From positions 1 to 10,509 of the forward strand of contig JAPUHZ010000082.1 in NCBI GenBank assembly GCA_027297485.1: a stretch of 10,509 nt of DNA, written 5' to 3'. Each line of letters starts with the position of its first letter. Positions within the stretch are counted from its first letter, which is position 1. The translations under genes and the position numbers were made by a program. The notes under the pieces were generated by a model that was given only the letters and a program-made list of their open reading frames with translations, was not told the DNA's origin and made no database searches. The stretch comes from Deltaproteobacteria bacterium. GTDB taxonomy: Bacteria; Desulfobacterota_B; Binatia; UBA9968. Shown piece after piece: positions 6,285 to 10,509 of this stretch.

Positions 6285-6605
6285 CTAGTATACGCCGGTA
6301 TCCAGCAGCTCGTAGATGAGCTCTTTTAAAGACGGGTCGATCGTGTCGAGCCGGCTGACGGCAGGTCCCCCTGCTAAGGAATCTACTATCTCCGGCAGAT
6401 CCTCCTTTTTCACACCTGCATACCAGTTCTTTTGCGGATAGACCACGATGTTAGGCCCGTGTTCGCAGCCTCCGAAGCAAATGTAAGGTCTCACCTCCGC
6501 GTCGAGAGATCGCGCGGCTACCTGGGTAGAGAGCTCGTTCATGAGTTTTTCGGAGCCCCGGCTCTTGCAGTCGACGTTTTGACAAACGAAGCAGATTTGT
6601 TTCAT
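6285..6605 (-). CDS. (2Fe-2S) thioredoxin-like ferredoxin
   Basis: A 106-residue electron-transfer protein of the thioredoxin-fold (2Fe-2S) ferredoxin family. The cluster ligands are C8 and C13 (C-x4-C; C5 is also present) and C43 and C47 in the motif CFGGCEHGP. The family signature IVVYPQKNWYAGVKKEDLPEI (residues 53-73) follows. The length is typical, with a C-terminal extension ending LLDTGVY. The partner enzyme is unknown: no dehydrogenase or hydrogenase lies nearby. It reads in the same direction as the transporter genes downstream but is 257 bases from them, with a separate promoter candidate between, so co-transcription is doubtful. This is the only intact member of four copies in the window. 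The ribosome site before ATG 6605 is weak. Confidence 0.88.
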   Translation of the reverse strand: MKQICFVCQNVDCKSRGSEKLMNELSTQVAARSLDAEVRPYICFGGCEHGPNIVVYPQKNWYAGVKKEDLPEIVDSLAGGPAVSRLDTIDPSLKELIYELLDTGVY

Positions 6606-6757
6606 TGGAGCAGTTCCAGTCTACCGGTTCAGTTTAACTCAGCCGATAGCGGGCGTACAAGCAGACCGAGTGAGATCATGAAAAGGAAAACCGAAAAGGC
6701 GTGCTCGTGTTTGTGGAGCGTGAACGGTCGAGATTGGCAAAGTCGAGCAGGTCGCAA

Positions 6758-6789
6758 AAAAGAGGCCCCAATGTTTTGAGGCCTCTTTT
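6758..6789 (-). terminator. Strong intrinsic terminator, possibly bidirectional
   Basis: AAAAGAGGCC (6758-6767) pairs perfectly with GGCCTCTTTT (6780-6789) around a 12-base loop. Read on the minus strand the stem is followed by a run of six U, and on the plus strand by four. No gene is seen immediately upstream of it in either direction, so what it terminates is unclear. Confidence 0.75.
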
Positions 6790-6916
6790 GTAGTGATGCG
6801 GCAGTGATAGGAACTTAAATTTTGGCTTTTAGATCCCCTTGATCTGGGCGACAAGCTTCCCTCTATCTGATTTCGTTTGGAATTCCGACACACACGGTGA
6901 CATTGTAGGTCCAAAC

Positions 6917-6944
6917 GTGTATCGTCTCTATAGAGACGATACAC
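6917..6944. repeat. Perfect 28-base palindrome
   Basis: GTGTATCGTCTC, the centre TATA, then GAGACGATACAC form an exactly self-complementary sequence that stops at both ends. It lies 58 bases upstream of the -35 box of the XRE/Fic promoter. It could be a binding site for a dimeric regulator, a cruciform, the scar of a mobile element or the hairpin of an RNA. There is no run of T beside it, so it is not a terminator. Confidence 0.85.
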
Positions 6945-7002
6945 TGTCTGACTTCTAGCAGTGTTCCCAATAGGTTATGATCTTTTAATCTGTTTAAGCA
7001 TA

Positions 7003-7032
7003 TTGACTTAGTCTATTATAATATGCTATAAG
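7003..7032 (+). promoter_or_regulatory. Promoter of the XRE/Fic operon
   Basis: TTGACT (7003-7008) is followed after 18 bases by TATAAG (7027-7032), which is preceded by TGC and so makes an extended -10 element. Transcription should start near 7039, giving a leader of about 34 bases. The surrounding 110 bases are very AT-rich. The small palindrome ATTATAAT (7015-7022) lies in the spacer and could be part of an autoregulatory operator. Confidence 0.6.
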
Positions 7033-7072
7033 ATATTGAAGTAAACTATCTTAATCTTAAGAAACATATAAA

Positions 7073-7546
7073 ATGGCTAGGAAAAGACGACTTAATATAC
7101 TTGAAGAAATGGCGCTATCCAGGCTTCCGACCGGTCCAGAGCCACGGCCGCTATGGGAGCCGTCTGATGGTGACTGGATAAGGATCGTGCGCAATGCTCT
7201 GCGGATGACACAAGCGGAGCTTGCTCAACGTGCCGGCGTTAGCCAGCCCCATCTCGCGGACATTGAAAAAGGAAATGTCGCCCCTCAAGTAGGCACCCTC
7301 AGGAAAATATTTAACGCCATGTCCTGTGATGTCGTAGTCGAGCCACGCTCGCGAAAACCCCTCAATGAGATTCTCCGGGGGAAAGCCCGCAGCATCGCGC
7401 TAAAACGATTGAAGCAGTCCATGGGAACCATGGCTCTCGAGGGACAAGCGCCGGAAGCCGATGTTTTTCGAAAACTCTTGGAAAAGCGCACTGATGAAAT
7501 ACTGAACGACAGCCGCGAACACCTATGGCGAGAAGCTGATGAGTGA
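7073..7546 (+). CDS. XRE-family regulator of the mobile mystery protein A type; putative Fic antitoxin
   Basis: A 157-residue protein with a helix-turn-helix domain at about residues 36-89 (NALRMTQAELAQRAGVSQPH, then IEKGN). It is preceded by a short N-terminal segment (LNILEEMALSRLP) and followed by a C-terminal arm. Length, layout and partner match the family named mobile mystery protein A, found beside Fic-domain mobile mystery protein B in accessory DNA. The arm contains TMALEG at residues 119-124, which fits [S/T]xxxE[G/N], the motif by which Fic antitoxins put a glutamate into the Fic active site. I infer that this protein is both repressor and direct inhibitor. No clear Shine-Dalgarno precedes ATG 7073. 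The 3' end overlaps the Fic gene by eight bases, so translation is probably coupled. Confidence 0.82.
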   Translation: MARKRRLNILEEMALSRLPTGPEPRPLWEPSDGDWIRIVRNALRMTQAELAQRAGVSQPHLADIEKGNVAPQVGTLRKIFNAMSCDVVVEPRSRKPLNEILRGKARSIALKRLKQSMGTMALEGQAPEADVFRKLLEKRTDEILNDSREHLWREADE

Positions 7547-8150
7547 TGAGAACGAAACCTCCGGTGCAACACCGGGCGACGATGCTTCCGGACTTCTTCA
7601 AACGCACTTGATAAATAGGCGTGCCCGCGATGTAGCCGAGCTGGAAGCTATCGACCTTGCTTACGACAAATACATCTTCAAGGCTCGCAGGAAACCCCTC
7701 CAAGATGGATGGTTCTGTGACGAGTTCATCCGCAAGGTGCATTTTGACATGTTCGGGACGATCTGGGATTGGGCAGGAAAATATCGAACCCAGACGCTAA
7801 ATCTGGGAATCGAGCCGTACTTAATAGCTCAGCAGATACAGATACTGTGCGGAGATTTCAATTACTGGAACTCATCGGATTCCTCGATGACGGTAATTGA
7901 AGTCGCGGCCCGCGTACAAAATCGTTTAACAAGAATTCATCCGTTCAGAAACGGCAACGGGAGACATGCCAGATTGATAACCGACATTTTCTTTAACTCC
8001 CGCGGACACAGACTGCCTAAATGGCCTCAGGTTCAGCTTATGTCTCACGGCGAGAACATCCGGGAGCAGTATGTCGCCGCGATGAAAGCAGCAGACCAAG
8101 AAGATTACAGCGAGTTAATGGCGTTTATCGAAGAATGTCTTGAGAGCTAA
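7539..8150 (+). CDS. Fic-domain protein of the mobile mystery protein B type; putative toxin
   Basis: A 203-residue Fic/DOC-fold protein. The Fic motif is HPFRNGNGRHAR (134-145), with catalytic H134, the GNG anion-binding loop and R142 and R145. This fits transfer of a nucleotide monophosphate, usually AMP, to a target protein side chain. The position normally held by a metal-binding Asp or Glu is N138. Other family features are DDASGLLQTHL near the N-terminus (14-24) and FGTIWDWAGKYRT (72-84), the segment before the active-site helix. It starts at ATG 7539 inside the end of the XRE gene, as expected for a toxin translated after its antitoxin. I see no inhibitory [S/T]xxxE[G/N] helix in this protein itself, which supports inhibition by the partner. 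The target is unknown. No terminator is evident in the 153 bases after it. Confidence 0.88.
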   Translation: MSDENETSGATPGDDASGLLQTHLINRRARDVAELEAIDLAYDKYIFKARRKPLQDGWFCDEFIRKVHFDMFGTIWDWAGKYRTQTLNLGIEPYLIAQQIQILCGDFNYWNSSDSSMTVIEVAARVQNRLTRIHPFRNGNGRHARLITDIFFNSRGHRLPKWPQVQLMSHGENIREQYVAAMKAADQEDYSELMAFIEECLES

Positions 8151-8303
8151 GAATGTACTCTATGTCACCGGACTCGGCTTAGGGTCTGGCTTGAAGCGGG
8201 ATTTATTCCTAAAGTTGAGGTGCTCTTGTTATTTATTATTTTAGACCGGTCCTAACGAAGACATCCGACGAGCGGAAAAAAAAGGCCACAGCGGATCCCC
8301 CAC

Positions 8304-9305
8304 TCACCCACTTCCAGGATAGGGAACCTGCACGAGTTGGTCCGATGCGATCCGGATATCCTCATGCCACAGATCGAGAAGCTTCCGGGCAATTGGGCCA
8401 GGCTTACCGTCGCCGATAGGCTGGCCATCCCACTGCACCACCGGAGCTACCTTGATCGAGCTGCCGATCAGCAACATCTCCGCGGCCCCACGACCCTCTG
8501 CTACAGGAACATCAGCAACCACGACATCCCGCAAGTCACCCTGCTCTACCAGGCGCCGTGCGAGAATAAAGATGCGCTGCACGGTAATCCCGGAGAGGAT
8601 GGCATCAAATGGAGGGTGACGGAACACTCGGTCCCTGGTGACAAAAGCTACGTTCATATTGGAGCTTTCCGCCACCATGCCGTGATGGTCGATAAAAATG
8701 CCATTATCGGCCCCATGGTCTTTGGCCTCAAGCACAACCATCACATTGGGCAAGTAATTGGTCGATTTGATGCGGGCAAAAAACGGTGGCTTGATGGCGA
8801 CCGTACTGGTCACCACTTTAAGTCCATCGGTATAGAAGGAGTTGGGATAATTCTCCCCGTTGAAAATGATCACATAAAAACTACTGCTGATGCACTCGGT
8901 TGGTGCCAGGCTAAAGCCACCGGGCCCGGCAGAGAGCCAGTAGCGCACCGACCCATCACGGTGCCCACTGGCCGCTGCCGTGTCGATGATGATCTGACGT
9001 AACTGTTCGGGCGGAAAAGGCAGAGGGATACGTGCCATCTCTGCCGAGCGCAATAAACGCTCCAGGTGCTGATCGAGCTGGTATAACATCCCGTGAGCCA
9101 GCGTCGCTGTATCAAACACGGCATGGCCGCGGTGTACCATGTGATCATCGAGCGGCAGAACCATCAGCGCCGGGTCCGTAACAATACCCCCAAGCACACT
9201 GGAGTACATGGCATAAAAATTAGCCGCCTTGGGATGTACTGCCTTGCGCAAACGAGCCGCAGCCTCATCCGCGGTAAAGCTGGGAGTCTTTAGGAACTTA
9301 GGCAT
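8304..9305 (-). CDS. Class IV PLP-dependent aminotransferase (branched-chain / D-amino-acid type)
   Basis: A 333-residue fold-type IV aminotransferase that moves an amino group between an amino acid and a keto acid using pyridoxal phosphate. The cofactor lysine is K180 in RIKSTNYLPN. The downstream glutamate that contacts the pyridine nitrogen is E213 in VAESSNMNVAFV. Phosphate-binding strings SGIT (238-241) and GSS (281-283) are present. VHRGHAVFDT (57-66) is the N-terminal domain signature. The KSTNYLPN context resembles D-amino-acid transaminase and its plant relatives more than classical IlvE, but substrate and stereochemistry are uncertain. AAGGAG lies eight bases before ATG 9305 and supports the start. 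It follows the cyclase-family gene after 75 bases on the same strand. Confidence 0.88.
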   Translation of the reverse strand: MPKFLKTPSFTADEAAARLRKAVHPKAANFYAMYSSVLGGIVTDPALMVLPLDDHMVHRGHAVFDTATLAHGMLYQLDQHLERLLRSAEMARIPLPFPPEQLRQIIIDTAAASGHRDGSVRYWLSAGPGGFSLAPTECISSSFYVIIFNGENYPNSFYTDGLKVVTSTVAIKPPFFARIKSTNYLPNVMVVLEAKDHGADNGIFIDHHGMVAESSNMNVAFVTRDRVFRHPPFDAILSGITVQRIFILARRLVEQGDLRDVVVADVPVAEGRGAAEMLLIGSSIKVAPVVQWDGQPIGDGKPGPIARKLLDLWHEDIRIASDQLVQVPYPGSG

Positions 9306-9380
9306 ATGGGTTTCTCCTTAGTCGCTTTTCCTTGCGTTGATTGCGGAAAAAGTAAGGCCTTGGCAAATCGCCCTCTTTTA

Positions 9381-10007
9381 TTACCTGAAATCCCGCAGCA
9401 CGGCGCGGCAAGGGGCGCCGTCCAAACCACGAAGCCGGATAGGAAAGCATATCAGCTCGTAGTGCCCAGGGTCGACCCCCGAAAGGTCGATGCCCTCAAG
9501 CAAAGCCACGTTGTGATCCAGAAAGGCCCGGTGGACCTGGACTTGCTCATCCGCATGCGCCACGGAGAGGTAGTCTAGCCCCACCAGCTTGACGCCCCGA
9601 GCCACCAGGGCCTCGGCCGCCTCCGCTGAGAAAGCAACAAAATCGGGGTCGTAGGCGGGTTGATGCAGCAGACGTGAGTTGCGCGTCTTGAAAAGAATTC
9701 GGGTCTCGCCTTCCAGGTCCATTGCAGCAATGTGCTCTGCAGTGATGTGCCTGCCTGCATCCACGGCGCACACAAGGGCCGGACCGATGAACAGCTCCAG
9801 CGGCAACGAGTCAATGGTGGCGCCGTCCGGGACGAAATGGAACGGGGCGTCCATGTGCGTACCGGCATGGACACTCATGCTGAGAGCTGAAGAATTGTTG
9901 TGATCTCCCCTGCGCATGCGGCGCCGCTCGATAAGCTCAAACGGCGGAGAGGTAACCCAACGAACTGTATCGGCCGACAAGTTAAGAGAGATATCGTAAT
10001 ATTTCAT
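9381..10007 (-). CDS. Cyclase-family metal hydrolase, kynurenine-formamidase-like
   Basis: A 208-residue cytoplasmic hydrolase of the cyclase/KynB superfamily. The metal-binding signature HAGTHMDAPFH (47-57) supplies H47, H51, D53 and H57. H159 and E171 (in ALLEGIDL) fit the second half of the site. Family members hydrolyse N-formylkynurenine, cyclic amides or isatin; the real substrate here is not decided. The length is right for the bacterial single-domain form. AGGGACA before ATG 10007 is a reasonable ribosome site. The gene lies 65 bases after the gamma-glutamylcyclotransferase-like gene and 75 bases before the aminotransferase, all on the minus strand, so the three may be one operon. No other kynurenine-pathway gene (dioxygenase or kynureninase) is in the window. 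Confidence 0.86.
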   Translation of the reverse strand: MKYYDISLNLSADTVRWVTSPPFELIERRRMRRGDHNNSSALSMSVHAGTHMDAPFHFVPDGATIDSLPLELFIGPALVCAVDAGRHITAEHIAAMDLEGETRILFKTRNSRLLHQPAYDPDFVAFSAEAAEALVARGVKLVGLDYLSVAHADEQVQVHRAFLDHNVALLEGIDLSGVDPGHYELICFPIRLRGLDGAPCRAVLRDFR

Positions 10008-10072
10008 TGTCCCTGCCTCTGTCGAGGAGGCTCCTCCCTCAACTTCTGCATATCTCGGCCTTTACTCGTACG

Positions 10073-10509
10073 TCACAGCGCTATCTTTATTTGCTCAAGC
10101 TCCTCAATGTAGTCCTCTGGAAGCTTCCAATACTTGGCCCCTCCGACGATAAGGCGCTTGTACTCAGCGTTTGGAAGAGGAGGGTTCTTCTGTTTTTCAG
10201 CAAAGTAAAGTGAAACCAGGAGTGGCTGCCCATCCTCGCCGTTCGTGTAAACGTAATGTTGTTGTCTTTTATAGCCGTTTTGTGCCCGCCCAGGAATGAT
10301 GTCTTCAGCAGCGTCTAACCGACCGAAGTCTTTTTCACTGATTTGATAAATTACACCCCAGACATTCTGACCTTGCTCGGGGATAGCGTCCGCTGAGCCG
10401 CAGCCGCGAATTTCAGATTTCCGGGTAAAGGCGAGACGGTGGTCTTTTAATTTGGCAGCGGAGAAAAACACTGCAGATGGGCATCGCTCCTTTATCTGGT
10501 CCCAGTCCA
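10073..10509 (-). CDS. Gamma-glutamylcyclotransferase-like protein (partial)
   Basis: The frame is open to the window edge, so the start is missing. A GTG at 10471 is internal, since the upstream codons (DWDQIKERCPSA) match this family, which normally begins YFAYGSNM just before. The visible part shows the fold's usual strings: KLKDHRLAFTRKS, VWGVIYQIS and RLDAAED. The glutamate of the last one (E56 counted from the GTG) is the expected catalytic base that turns gamma-glutamyl groups into 5-oxoproline. The usual LDxxEG is LDAAED here. Such proteins act in glutathione or gamma-glutamylamine turnover, or as maturation enzymes in biosynthetic clusters. About ten N-terminal residues are probably missing. 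It is first in the visible minus-strand series with the cyclase and aminotransferase. Confidence 0.8.
   Translation of the reverse strand, partial: DWDQIKERCPSAVFFSAAKLKDHRLAFTRKSEIRGCGSADAIPEQGQNVWGVIYQISEKDFGRLDAAEDIIPGRAQNGYKRQQHYVYTNGEDGQPLLVSLYFAEKQKNPPLPNAEYKRLIVGGAKYWKLPEDYIEELEQIKIAL

Larger units (their letters stand above)
6606..7072. other. 467-base intergenic region between divergent ferredoxin and XRE/Fic genes
   Basis: No gene is convincing here. The region holds a strong terminator hairpin (6758-6789), a perfect 28-base palindrome (6917-6944) and the promoter of the XRE/Fic pair (7003-7032), all listed separately. A minus-strand frame of 24 codons (ATG near 6903 to TAA at 6831-6829) reads MSPCVSEFQTKSDRGKLVAQ and four more residues, and ends about 40 bases before the terminator. 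It could be a gene remnant or chance. The right third is strikingly AT-rich compared with the rest of the window. Confidence 0.5.

Noticed and set aside
6639..6944. Minus-strand open frame of 101 codons between ferredoxin and the XRE gene
   Set aside because: It runs through the terminator hairpin, starts inside the 28-base palindrome and has no protein-like pattern.
8241..8255. Near-palindrome TTAGACCGGTCCTAA downstream of the Fic gene as a terminator
   Set aside because: Only the central eight bases pair perfectly, leaving no loop, and no T-run follows.
8337..9002. Plus-strand open frame of 221 codons opposite the aminotransferase
   Set aside because: Antisense shadow; the aminotransferase motifs on the other strand are unambiguous.

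Overview
The window looks like an accessory, heavily rearranged stretch of a free-living bacterial chromosome of moderate to high GC. The mix of a Fe(III)-type ABC transporter, a (2Fe-2S) thioredoxin-fold ferredoxin, toxin-antitoxin pairs and small-molecule enzymes is common in soil or sediment Desulfobacterota, Rokubacteria, Tectomicrobia or NC10-like genomes. The sequence does not settle the phylum.

Left part (1-1343): the C-terminal end of a HEPN-domain protein (+) converges on a SAM-dependent methyltransferase of the sarcosine/dimethylglycine type (-), with a very G-rich 37-base tract between them. Middle part (1344-6605): four same-orientation copies, in different states of decay, of the 3' end and 3' flank of one (2Fe-2S) ferredoxin gene. 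Copies A (about 1519-1563) and B (about 1580-1713) keep only the last codons. Copy C (2517-2851) is a half-length pseudogene with a nonsense codon and a +1 frameshift. Copy D (6178-6605) is intact. A vapBC toxin-antitoxin operon sits between B and C. A solute-binding protein and a fused double permease sit between C and D. No ATPase gene for this transporter is in the window.

Right part: 467 bases without a convincing gene hold a strong terminator hairpin and a perfect 28-base palindrome. An AT-rich promoter then drives a two-gene pair of the 'mobile mystery protein A/B' type: an XRE regulator overlapping a Fic-domain protein. The regulator carries a TMALEG string that fits the [S/T]xxxE[G/N] inhibitory motif of Fic antitoxins. 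On the minus strand follow a gamma-glutamylcyclotransferase-like protein (N-terminus beyond the window), a cyclase-family (kynurenine-formamidase-like) hydrolase and a class IV PLP aminotransferase, with short gaps that suggest one operon.

Overall the window holds two toxin-antitoxin modules and one HEPN protein, with duplicated ferredoxin fragments marking the joints. The most interesting structure is the set of ferredoxin-derived direct repeats that brackets successive cargo blocks. The Fic pair, with its putative built-in inhibitory helix and nearby palindrome, is the second.
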